A stretch of DNA of 14,879 nt from Candolleomyces eurysporus (Eukaryota > Basidiomycota > Agaricomycetes > Agaricales > Psathyrellaceae), in the NCBI GenBank assembly GCA_027579435.1, contig JANBPK010001408.1, forward strand, positions 1-14,879. Reading direction: 5' to 3'. The notes beneath the pieces were generated by a model. The model searched no databases. It was not told the origin of the DNA and saw only the letters and a list, made by a program, of their open reading frames with translations. Positions 1-8,579 of the stretch are shown one piece after another. Position numbers and translations under genes: made by a program. Each line of letters begins with the position of its first letter. Positions within the stretch are counted from its first letter, which is position 1.

Positions 1-1242
1 GAGGGGTACGTTTATCAGTATCGGGCGAGTTGGCTAGAAGGCCGAGGTTGAGGTGGGGGCGGAGATGATTACGGCTACTGCGCCGAGTTCCTAGTCGGGA
101 GGTTGAAGTTTTCGTTTTCGTCTGCTTTTGCTTTTTATTTTGGTTGGCCGGGCCGTTGTTGGGTACGTGTGAGAGGAGGCACGATTGGTGGTACCATCTA
201 CGGCAGGAGGGGCGTGGGCAGAAGTGCATGAGGCTGCCGGGGGTGTCGGAGGTGGGGTCGTAGGGTTTGGCGCAGAGGCAGGATGTACCGCCGGGTTTCG
301 GCTGGGCACGATTCAGATTACGACGGGACGAGGAGTAGTTGGGCTGGTGAGCCAGTGTGTGGTCGAAAGATATTTGAAAGTGTAGCATACCTTGAGCCTC
401 CGGCTTTGCCTCTCGATCGTATATCGCGTATAGAACACGTTGGGGTCGATATACTGTTGCTCGATATCTTCGTCCTTGAGTTCAGGGATAGTGATGACCT
501 CTATTGTAACGCCAATCGTGAGTTGACTTGGAATAGGAGATAAATAGAAACTTACCATTGAACGATTCTGACGAGACGAAGTCAAAGTGGTCAGAGAAGA
601 CGCGTTCAAAGGGTGAGCACGCGCTGGTGTCACTGCGTGGACAACAGTAAGTACCATCTTCGAACCACAACCGATGGAGAATGAGGGACGTACAATGACT
701 TGATGACTCCTGCAACGTCCTCTGGCGCGTAATACCACTGAACTTTCGCCCAGACCTGCACGGTTATTGTCGGATGTTTAGCGCCTTGAGGTGAACAAAG
801 ATTTATAATTTGAGCAGCTCACGTCATTGGTATCATCCTCGTCGTGAATAACTCCTCGTATCTCCCTGATTTTGACGACACAATAATCGTGTTCGGGCAT
901 CTCGACGCCAGGTGGGTAATGGTGTGGTAGTACTGTCGCCCCGAGCAGTAGGGTGGGACGGAATTTCAGTACTCTGACATGGATACACCCATTGCTCCGA
1001 TAAGCCGCGAAATATTCCTCACGTTTGTCCCCTCGTAAATTTATGGAGGTCATCGTCGTCATCCGTAACTGAACGAAGGAGATCCATTGGTATAAAGTCT
1101 GGGGCAAGGCTGGAGACAGTCTGCACCTGCGAAACACGCGAAAGTCTTCATTTTTTTCCCATTCTTCCTGCGTAGGTAGAGCGTGATCCTGACCCTGGTG
1201 AGTGGGAGCCTTCACCTGGCGGCGAGCTCTCCGAGGGGCCAT
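1..1242 (-). CDS. BAH-like domain plus PHD-finger protein, multi-exon, runs off the left edge
   Basis: Likely a nuclear chromatin-reader-type protein. Reading leftward, a phase-consistent model is: 1242–1216, 1126–1023, 973–823, 755–694, 632–556, 500–391 and 343 to beyond 1. The introns are 1127–1215, 974–1022 (49 nt), 756–822, 633–693, 501–555 and 344–390, all GT–AG. Spliced, the middle exons give a BAH-like block: VVKIREIRG, then VWAKVQWYYAPEDV, then FERVFSDHFDFVSSESFN, then a YTRYTIERQSRRLK stretch. The last exon has a PHD-like zinc motif at about 280–176: CLC, 19 residues on FCPRPSC, then RRWYHQSC, which supplies C-x-C, C-x4-C and H-x3-C ligands. A Lys/Ser-rich tail follows, open to position 1. 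The block order recalls a family common in Agaricomycetes, by memory. The N-terminus is uncertain: the frame from the ATG at 1242 also reads on as LPTQEEWEKNEDFRVF, which looks family-like but is removed by the 1127–1215 intron. No function beyond the domains can be claimed. Confidence 0.72.
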
Positions 1243-1593
1243 GACTTGAGCGAACGAAAGAGCAGACAGGAACCAACGGACGGAATTCCAACGTCCGGGA
1301 ATAGCATTTGATCGGAGTCGCTAGCTGACATAATCGGTGATGTGATAAATAGCGACAGCTCGCAGACTGAAAGGGAGCAGGTGGAACACGCGGACAGGTC
1401 AACTTTTGGATTCAAATACTATTCTTGCTTCTTTCGTCTCCTTTGACTGGCATTCTTCCAGCTGCTCTCCCCCTCGACTACGACCATGCTCTTCCACTTG
1501 ACGTCGCGCATCGTAGGGTCAGTGGACGCCGTTCCGTTGTCTACCTGGCACCAATCTGACATATCCACCATGCACTTCCGGGAGACATCTGCC
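1243..1593. other. intergenic stretch between the BAH/PHD gene and repeat A
   Basis: I see no supported gene here. It would hold the promoter of the leftward BAH/PHD gene. Short open frames on both strands (for example 1486–1680 plus and 1212–1415 minus) show no recognisable domain, and the plus one runs into repeat A. An upstream 5' exon of the BAH/PHD gene could lie here, but I cannot place one. Confidence 0.4.
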
Positions 1594-2244
1594 GGCGGGT
1601 TTGGTTTGGAACACGCGCAAACAATTCCCCGCAGGCATTTTCCGAACGGCTCGACGCGTCGGTGTGCGTGTCTTCTTTAGATCCCTTCAAACACTCTCAA
1701 CCTGACGAAGCTTGGTGGACCGCATTTTTCGGCCGGCAAAGTTGCGCGTACCTCACCCGACCGACCAAAGCCAGTTCCGGGATGGGAATGGGATACATTG
1801 GGAGCCGCATCGGACTGGGTATATGCTCTAGCTGGAGCCCTGATTATTATTAGTACGTCTTTCGATTGTGCTCTGCATCGTTCTCGCTGTGGGTGGGCAG
1901 GTGTGCATGGCCTCATGGGTTGCAGGTGGAAGCACAGTCGGTGCGGTTGGGTGCCAGCCTCTCCCGCTGGATACAGTGGGCCGACTGCTATGACAAAGGA
2001 ATCACGCGAGCGCACAGCAGAGGCAGGTGTCGCCCTATACCGCTCTGTCCCCAATATGATAATGATCCGGCGGTCAGCGTCTGCATGGTCTCGTTCCCGC
2101 TTTCCCCAGACTNATGTATACTAAGGCTATCACACTCATCTCTTTTCTTTGAGCAGTTCCCTTGGCGATTGACGAATTCCTAGTCAACTCCGTACAACAG
2201 AACTGTTGAATATGTCGCCGCCGCCGCTCTTGCTTCTGTCCGTA
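1594..2244 (+). repeat. dispersed repeat, copy A
   Basis: The stretch from about GGCGGGTTTGGTTT to GTCCGTA matches 5945–6612 in the same orientation along its whole length. The longest shared block I see is about 38 bp (1852–1889 here, around 6213 in copy B). Similarity stops abruptly on both sides. No terminal inverted repeat or clear target duplication is visible at the ends. Two intron-like GT...AG segments are kept in both copies (start near 1819 and near 2117), as is a short frame ending IDEFLVNSVQQNC-stop (E and I at two positions in copy B). In copy A the frame after the first such segment stays open to about 2113, while copy B has a stop and a shift there. Coding capacity is therefore possible in origin but not supported now. 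Strand is given relative to copy B only. Confidence 0.85.
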
Positions 2245-3926
2245 GATGTCATCCTCGGTCCAGCAGCATTGGAATACATCTCCGACTTTTTCACGAGGCA
2301 TAACAGAACATTGGACTCGTTGATCACCCTCATCCAGGTACGCGCAGCACTCCGTTTTCATTCATTACAAACAGAATTTCTGACTGACGCGCTATACAGC
2401 TAGCCTACATGAAACATTTCTCCGTCGACCCACTTACCTCCCTCCTCTATTCAACCCCCTCAGGGCCATCCTCTGCTCTCCTCGAAGCTGCTCTCACAAG
2501 CATCCTGGCGACAAACGAAACCGCTATGGAGGGGATTTCTGGCGCGGACGCAGCCAAAGAGAAAATCATTGAACTGATCGATGAATCCCGTTCGAAAATC
2601 CAAAAACGATATAAATCGATGCGGATTGCGTTTAACCTAACGCGGTTGATGCAGCTTTTCTTTGTTAGAGAAGGGTATAAAGGGTTGGGGTGGAATCTTG
2701 AGAATGATTTATGCGCGATTTTTGGTGGCATGTTCCTGAAAAGAAAGGAGAAGAGCAGTGGGCTGGAGAGAAGTTTGGGGTACTTGAGTCTGATCTTGAA
2801 GTGAGGCTTTTCTTTTCCCTATTGTCTCGATTTGTAACGAAGCCTAACCAACCTTTCCCCACTCGGTGTAGGAAACTTAACCCGGACCAACTGCATCGTC
2901 TGTCACATGAAATACACGAGTTCCTTCAGTCAGTAGACGCAGAGGGCGATGAAGATTTGAAAGTGGCGTAATCCGAGCTCAACAGCTTGACGCAGGGCCA
3001 GGCGTCTGAGGAAAACATTAAAACCGTCGCTGCTGAAATGGCAGATTGGATCGACAACTTCCTTAGGTTCGTCTTATTTTCTTAATACCAGCCCAACTCA
3101 TCCTCACATCCTTTCTTTGACCTATATAGGAACCTGCTGCTCGAACGGCTGGAGGACATCCCGCTATGGGAAGTTTGGTACACGGGTATGACGCCCTTCC
3201 CCTCCGAAGTAAGCTCCTACCCCCTCCTACTCGCTCTGGCATTCTGTTCCCTAATGAAACGTTTTTTCTTGTATTCACTTTTAGCTCGTCAACCCCTCGA
3301 TCCGTGCTTCCCTTCTCTCAGGCCTCCTACGCCCACTCGAATTTGCCTCGCCTTCCTCAACATCGCCGAATGCAAACACTCCAGGGGCAAAAGTCGCAGA
3401 GATGACGACGGTGGTTTCAGACGAATCGTTATGGAGACTCCCAGATACCAGCATCCTCTTCCGACGGTACTTGGACAGCGGGAGGTTGATTAACGTGTAC
3501 GATTGGTTCGAGAGCTTCCAAGCTGTTTTGGAGACTCAGAGGGAGGAGGTGAAGAAGGAGAGGGCGAGGGGGAGAGGGAAAGGACGGAAGAGCGGCAGTT
3601 CCTCTTTGCCAAGTAAAGGGAAGGGTCGAGGTGGCGGGAAGGCTAGTGCAACTGCGACGCTGAAGAGATCTCCTACGAAGAAAGCACAACAGAGTCCCAC
3701 CAAGAATCAGAAAGGGAAGCAGCGGCAGCAGCCTGAAGAAGGCGATGATGGTATGGACGAAGGGGAGGATGACGAAGAGGAAGAGACGGAGGAGAAATGG
3801 CAGATCAAAGTACAAGCTCGGTTTATCAGGGCCTTGCATGAGTTGGATTACCTTGGGTTTATCAAGCACACGAAGAGGAGGGCGGATCATGTTGCGAGGA
3901 CGGTGTTTGATATCAATGACGAGTAG
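2245..3926 (+). pseudogene. ORC3: ORC3 remnant: origin recognition complex subunit 3, 5' truncated, with an in-frame stop
   Basis: ORC3 is a subunit of the six-protein complex that binds replication origins in the nucleus. Exons 2245–2337, 2400–2800, 2872–3066, 3130–3208 and 3285–3926 join in phase through GT–AG introns of 62, 71, 63 and 76 nt. The spliced frame, about 470 codons, begins DVILGPAALEYISDFF, then LAYMKHFSVDPLTSLL, REGYKGLGWNLENDL, LLLERLEDIPLWEVWYTG, LVNPSIRASLLSGLLRP, ILFRRYLDSGRLINVYDWF, and ends in a winged-helix region FIRALHELDYLGFIK...TKRRADHVARTVFD. These match the middle and C-terminal part of ORC3. A Lys/Arg-rich then acidic insert (about 3545–3790) separates the last two blocks. 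Family members are roughly 700 residues, so the N-terminal AAA-like part (about 300 residues) is missing; the frame starts exactly where repeat A ends. TAA at 2969–2971 interrupts the third exon inside a family-like stretch that continues in the same frame. A working copy should exist elsewhere. Confidence 0.85.
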
Positions 3927-4443
3927 CTGATTGTAGTTGACAGGGCATCTAATCGTCGACGCTGAATCATTACTACAAAGGCATACATCCTTTCAACGGA
4001 GACTACTGTTTGGAAAGGTAGTGAATAGGCTATTGCAGAGAAAGAACGAGTATGTGGACTGGAGCAGTGATATTCAGTCCAATCACTGTTAAATCCACTC
4101 TCCAGACCGCCGCTAAACGACGCTGACAGCAACCTCATGTAGAATGGTGTCCGACTGCTTCGCCTGTTGACCGCAATGCCTGAATCACAAAAGGGCTGGT
4201 GGTGTCCTCCTGAGTGGCTTGAGATACTCCACAATGCTGGTTGCGAACTCGTCAATGGAGATTTGACGATCGCTAGCTTGCTCGCGTATATGGGAGAGAA
4301 TAAGGCATTGAAAGGTGTGACTCAAAAGCTCCTTGCCCAAAGACTTACCTCCACTTGTCTTCGTAACACGAATCGAGGTGATGTACCTGGATGCAGAGAG
4401 CAGTCGCAAGTGTCGTCCAGAAGTGCATTCCGTGCAAAGGGTC
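3927..4443. other. no convincing gene; short minus-strand frames
   Basis: This is the 3' flank of the ORC3 remnant. Two minus-strand frames (4409–4185, containing ISIDEFATSIVEYLKPLRR, and 4255–3887) overlap in different frames. A donor-like GTAAGT on the minus strand sits near 4347. These could be terminal exons of the gene suggested at 4444–5274, but I could not join them in phase and recognise no family. Confidence 0.3.
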
Positions 4444-5274
4444 CTACCATGTACTACTGCTATCCTTTTCGGCGCAAGGCAAGACCTCCATGATCTTCAC
4501 CTCGTCGAGTGACCATTTGTGCTGGTAGTCCCATGGCTCAATAAACGGATTCGGAAAAGGTCGCCTTGATTGGAAGTCGATTGGAAACCTGAGCGCGATA
4601 GAGACCTTGAGGATGCCGGCGGACGTCTCGACCGCGATGAAGAGGTGAGATGGAGCAACGACGAGCATACGTGCTCTCCTGTCGGCCGATTGATAAGAGA
4701 GTTCGAGAGAGGTGCTGGTCGTGAGTGCGATCTTGAGTCTGGCTGCGACAGAGCTGGGAAGAGAGATCAGCTGAGGATGGAATCGATGGTGGGGGTGAGC
4801 GGGCGTAGACTCACTCAATAGCATGAATGGTCAATATAGCGAATCCAGGCTGAATATCATAACGACGTTGTCTCCTTATAGAACGCGTAGTTTGGCACGG
4901 CCGGGGAGAGGAAGGACGATGAGGTTAGAAGGTTCCAATCCCAATCCCAACCTCAATGCTTCCAACCCACTCTGGAAAGACTTTCCTGTTGCGTCGACGA
5001 ATGCGGGGCGATCGGTGGGTAGGCATAGAAGTGCTCGCTCTTCTCGGAGGAATGGGACTGGAAGAGTATGCAGAGGGACCCGTCGTTTGCGGAGACTGGC
5101 GCAATGGCCGAGCGGTAGATTCTGGGAGTTGGTTGTTCGGTGGAGGATGGCGGTCCTATGAGTGATCGATGAGGTGGAGACACCGGAAGAGAGAGATGAG
5201 GGAAAGATGGTGATTTCGAGCGCAGAGACCGCTATATGCAGAGGAGGAGCGTGATCGGTGGTGGAATGGTTCAG
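4444..5274 (-). CDS. unrecognised minus-strand gene fragment, two long open stretches in one frame
   Basis: On the minus strand one frame is open from 5274 to 4879 (132 codons, no Met) and, in the same frame, from 4875 to 4447, broken only by TAA at 4878–4876 and a TGA near 4842. The upper stretch starts immediately after an acceptor-like CTCCTCTTAG and reads CTGAACCATTCC, so it looks like an internal exon. It contains RREEs-like charged residues followed by CLPTDRPAFVDATGKSFQ. The lower stretch includes ARLKIALTTSTSLELSY and MLVVAPSHLFIAVETSAGIL. A phase-0 intron from about 4885 to an acceptor CCTCAG near 4781 would remove both stops, but the donor is weak (GTTCTA). I recognise no family. 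It may be a real gene with unresolved splicing or a decaying one. Confidence 0.3.
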
Positions 5275-5944
5275 CTAAGAGGAGAGACGGGGCCAGAAAT
5301 AGCAACCAGAGGAAAAGTCTCTTCGTTGGATTCGTCCCGGGAATGATATTTGCTTGGAGATGCGAATCTCCACTGGTGTCGCAGCCTACGTTTTGTCGGG
5401 ATACGAGGAATCAAGTCTAGAAAGATGGCGTGAAAGTGATATTCAGTGGACGGACGTACCTGGACAGAGCAGCCCCCCCAACCCGATTGTCAAATTTATG
5501 CTCAGCGTAGATAACGTACCGTCCCCGGGTGTGCTTATTAGCTCTTGCTAGTGCAAGCGGCGGCCTGGACCAGGACTTGGACGGTTGGACTCTAGCGATA
5601 GAGAAATCAGTACGACAGCGTTCCCGAGCTTTACCAAAGAGCCACACACCAGCATGAAATGGTCGAGCCCACCACGATGTACCGATGGACTTGGAATGTT
5701 TCGAGGAAAGTGAGTATTAACTCCAAGGCGACCCTGTTGTCTATTACTGGCTTTTCACCGATCTGAGAGGTGGTCATCCACTTTCCCGAGTTCATGGCGA
5801 TGAGAAAATGCTTGAGCTTCAGCACGGAGCACCGAACAAACTAGTTAAAAGGTTCGAGAAGAGGCGGCACATTCAAGGTGAAGGTGAACACCTCCACATG
5901 AGGCTTGAGAGGTGGGAGTAACCTATCATGAGAAAAGCGGTCAG
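5275..5944 (-). other. minus-strand coding-like fragments ending against repeat B
   Basis: On the minus strand the frame from about 5922 down to 5631 reads LLPPLKPHVEVFTFTLNVPP, then a single TAG, then VLKLKHFLIAMNSGKWMTTS and VHRYIVVGST before stopping. A second frame, 5647–5417, follows. Acceptor-like AG sites are visible near 5923 and 5275. These may be 5' exons of the unrecognised gene at 4444–5274, whose upstream part would then be cut by repeat B at 5945. I cannot assign a function. Confidence 0.25.
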
Positions 5945-6612
5945 CGGCGGTTTGGTTTCTAACACGCGCAAGTGGCAAACAATTCCGCGCCACTGCCTTG
6001 TGCCGCCTCGACATCTATGTGCGTTTTCTTTCTCCTTGACTGACTAGATCTCTTCAAATTCACTCGATCGGCAGACCGGATTTTTTGGCCGGCAAAGATG
6101 TGGGTACCGCACCCGACACGCAGCCGCCGACCAAAACCAGTCTGGGATGGGAATGGGATGCATTGGGAGCCGCATCGGACTGGGTATGCTCTAGCTGGAG
6201 CCCTNATTATCATAGTACGTCTTTCGATTGTGCTCTGCATCGTTCTCGCCGTGGGTGAGTGGGTGTGCATGGCCTCATGGGTTGCGGGTGGAAGCACAGT
6301 CAGTGCGGTNGGGTGCTAGCCTCTCCCAATAGAAACAGCAGGTCGGCTGCTACGACAAAGGAATCGCGCGAGCTCACAGCACCACAGGCTAAGGTGTCGC
6401 CCTACACTGCTTTGTCCCAATACGATGATGATCAGGCGGTCAGCGTCTGCCTGGTCTCATTCCCCCTTTCCCCAGACTAATATGTATACTAAGGCTATCA
6501 CACTTATCTCTTCTTTTTGAGCAGTTCTCTTGGAAATTGACGAATTCCTAGTGAACTCCATACAACAGAACTGTTGAATATGTTGCCGCCGCCGCTCTTG
6601 CTTCCGTCCGTA
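5945..6612 (+). repeat. dispersed repeat, copy B
   Basis: Second copy of the element at 1594–2244, in the same orientation, with small indels and scattered substitutions. Boundaries are set where similarity ends: left near GGCGGTTTGGTTT, right after GTCCGTA. The flanks are unrelated to those of copy A, so this is a dispersed element rather than one large duplication. It carries two N bases (6205, 6310). The frame open in copy A is interrupted here by a TAG near 6328 and a shift soon after. Confidence 0.85.
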
Positions 6613-7341
6613 AACGGAATCATAGTATGAGCGGCGTAAAGGTCCGTTATTCCCTGGAGGTTCCGACATGCGCTTCCCGGACTGGAACTCTCCTCTCTGT
6701 ATTCTTAATATCGATCGCTCGGATCTGCTTGATTGCCCGTATCATCAAGNTTCTAGTACTTTTTTGCCCTCCTCGCCAACAATCCTTTCAATCTAGTGCA
6801 ATTTCCTTTCTGACCGCATTTGGTGTTCTCGCATCGATTGCCTTGTTAACGTCGCCTCTTTCTCGCAGGCTCCGTTATCGTCTAGCGGGGAGGCCTTCCA
6901 TTCGCGTACCAGCTTTCGCACTTGGTGAGCGCCGAGCCATGCAATACATGGAGACCTCGTCGGATGTGGCCCCGGGGCATCAGGAAGTCTGTGGAATGGC
7001 ACCAGGCCTCGAGGTTTGCATACCTCTTCTGTGTTTCACATGACTCTCGATTGGGAACATGAGGGCTTTCACGATGTATATATACCTGATCGAGCGAATG
7101 ACAAGTCAGTCGTTCTCGTCCCCGTGGACACTTTACCAAAACTCTGGAACATCCGATTAGTATTATCGCTCCGAATCGTGCGATAAGCGCCCAACTACTC
7201 GATCTATCGAACGGCTGTGCATATCATCGACAGACTGTCTCGTGCCTGACACCGCCCCTTCGTCACAATACCGGCTCTCGCTTCCACGCTTCCCCCAAGT
7301 ATCTCTCTTCCCTCCCCCTGCCATTGAACCGCCGTCTTGAC
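6613..7341. other. intergenic region upstream of the ubiquitin-like-domain gene
   Basis: A plus-strand frame from 6627 to 7043 is open for 138 codons but includes an N (6750), starts next to repeat B and shows no recognisable motif. Overlapping minus-strand frames (7139–6882, 7002–6793) are no better. I call no gene here. Confidence 0.4.
7075..7086 (+). promoter_or_regulatory. TATA-like element
   Basis: TGTATATATACC lies about 255 bp upstream of the ATG at 7342. It is the best TATA-like match before that gene, but a long leader or an unseen 5' intron would be needed, so it is only a candidate. Confidence 0.2.
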
Positions 7342-8413
7342 ATGGATAACGCTGACAATTCACCTGCGAACAGCGAGAGCTTGGGCATGGCTTTTCTCTC
7401 GCTGTTGCGCCGAGGTTTTCTGAAGCTGCTATGGGGCCAGGACGCTGGTAATCCGCCCAGTGGCAATGAGCGTGAGTCGTTTGTCTGCAGCGACAGATTG
7501 GTTGATAAGGCTATCACCACCGTTAGAGCCTGCACCGGGAGGCGTCCAGATATTGTCACATAGCAACAATGCCGCTATTGGCAGCGTAACGGTCACTAAC
7601 GTGGCAGGCAACCAAATTGTCTACAATAACTCGGCAGAATGTGAGTCATCTATCGGTGGTAGATTGTGCTGCTACATGAAAATGCACCAAATTCGTCACA
7701 GATCGGGAGGCAGCAGAGCTGTTACGGACGCTTCGACTTATGCAAAGGAATCAGCCTCAAACTGTGGGCTTCAGCAATGCAAACGCAGTGATTATCACGG
7801 ACGCGCTAGGCGAAACTTTTACGCTCCCTTGGTCGATCGTCACCATGTACGAGGTGAGAGATGATTCCGGGGTTCCGTCCAAACCTCCCTTTTTCGACCT
7901 GCATGTGACTAAGCTTGACATCGCAGGACTTGCACGATATCTTGGGCAAGCATTTCAGAGGAAAGGTAGGTGAGGAGCGTGTTGTCGAGAAGCGGTATTG
8001 TATCGCACGTCTAAACGGGACGCTGGTCGATGCTCAGGATTGGAGTGATGCGTTGGTGGGGGAGGAACTGGTAATGAGCATGTTGGTGAAGCGGGAATAT
8101 GTGAAGGATTTCGCGAAAACGGTCATATGTCCGAAATGTGGAAAGACGAAACTTGGGACATATCTAGACCAAGGGTGGCTTGTTTGGTGCGTAATCTCGA
8201 AATATATCTCGTCTTAACCAGAGGAGAGGAAGTGCTAAGCATCGAGGTGCCAGTCGACGATGTCAAACCAGGTTTACGCTCCCATCCAGGCCGGCTTACG
8301 AAAATGACAGTCCAAGCCAGGAAGGGCAGGAAGTGATTCATTTTCGTCACCTGAGAACCAGCGAAATTGTGGTGGGTGGAATGTGCAGTTTGTCTAAAAG
8401 CCTTTCACACTAA
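7342..8413 (+). CDS. ubiquitin-like-domain protein of the fungal ULD type, five exons, 281 residues
   Basis: Exons 7342–7471, 7527–7640, 7702–7853, 7927–8186 and 8224–8413 join in phase; introns are 55, 61, 73 and 37 nt. The start is the ATG reading MDNADNSPANSESLG. Residues about 44–80 contain a GGVQILSHSNNAAIGS...VAGNQIVYNN stretch, like the Asn/Gly-rich 'xxVGGNQ' leader seen in many agaricomycete proteins including NACHT/STAND types. From about residue 110 comes a beta-grasp-like domain: AVIITDALGETFTLPWSIV, then DLHDILGKHF, RYCIARLNGTLVDAQDW and ELVMSMLVKR, fitting the fungal ubiquitin-like domain I know as ULD_2. A CPKCG knuckle and YLDQGWLVW follow. The last exon depends on an acceptor CCAGAG at 8223; it restores an Arg/Cys stretch and ends with EVIHFRHLRTSE. 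Without that splice the frame stops at 8217. The domain call rests on memory; the molecular role is unknown. Confidence 0.75.
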
Positions 8414-8579
8414 TACATGAATATTGAATGATTTAACACTTGTTCATTGACCCTGAAAAATCAACAATGTGGTTTAAATTTATGCGTATCAATGGTTGCT
8501 TGGATGTGCGTATAAATAATCTTGTCTGCAAACATTTTGACCGGATAGACCGTATGTCTATTTGGTTGAATTCCTTGCC
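8414..8579. other. 3' flank of the ubiquitin-like-domain gene
   Basis: AT-rich sequence following the stop codon. It should hold the 3' UTR and polyadenylation region, but I see no distinct signal. Base composition changes here from the GC-balanced gene region to the AT-rich right half. Confidence 0.35.

Noticed and set aside
1594..2244. Classifying repeat A/B as a Helitron or TIR transposon
   Set aside because: No terminal inverted repeats, no TC...CTRR ends with hairpin, and no target duplication are visible.
3429..3890. Long minus-strand frame opposite the ORC3 last exon
   Set aside because: It is the antisense of the Lys/Glu-rich ORC3 insert; the plus strand has the recognisable ORC3 motifs and splice sites.
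4444..5274. Mediator subunit 17-like assignment of the minus-strand frame
   Set aside because: Only vague hydrophobic-pattern likeness; no diagnostic motif could be matched.
6627..7043. 138-codon plus-strand frame after repeat B
   Set aside because: It contains an N, no motif and overlapping frames of similar length on the other strand; not enough to call a gene.
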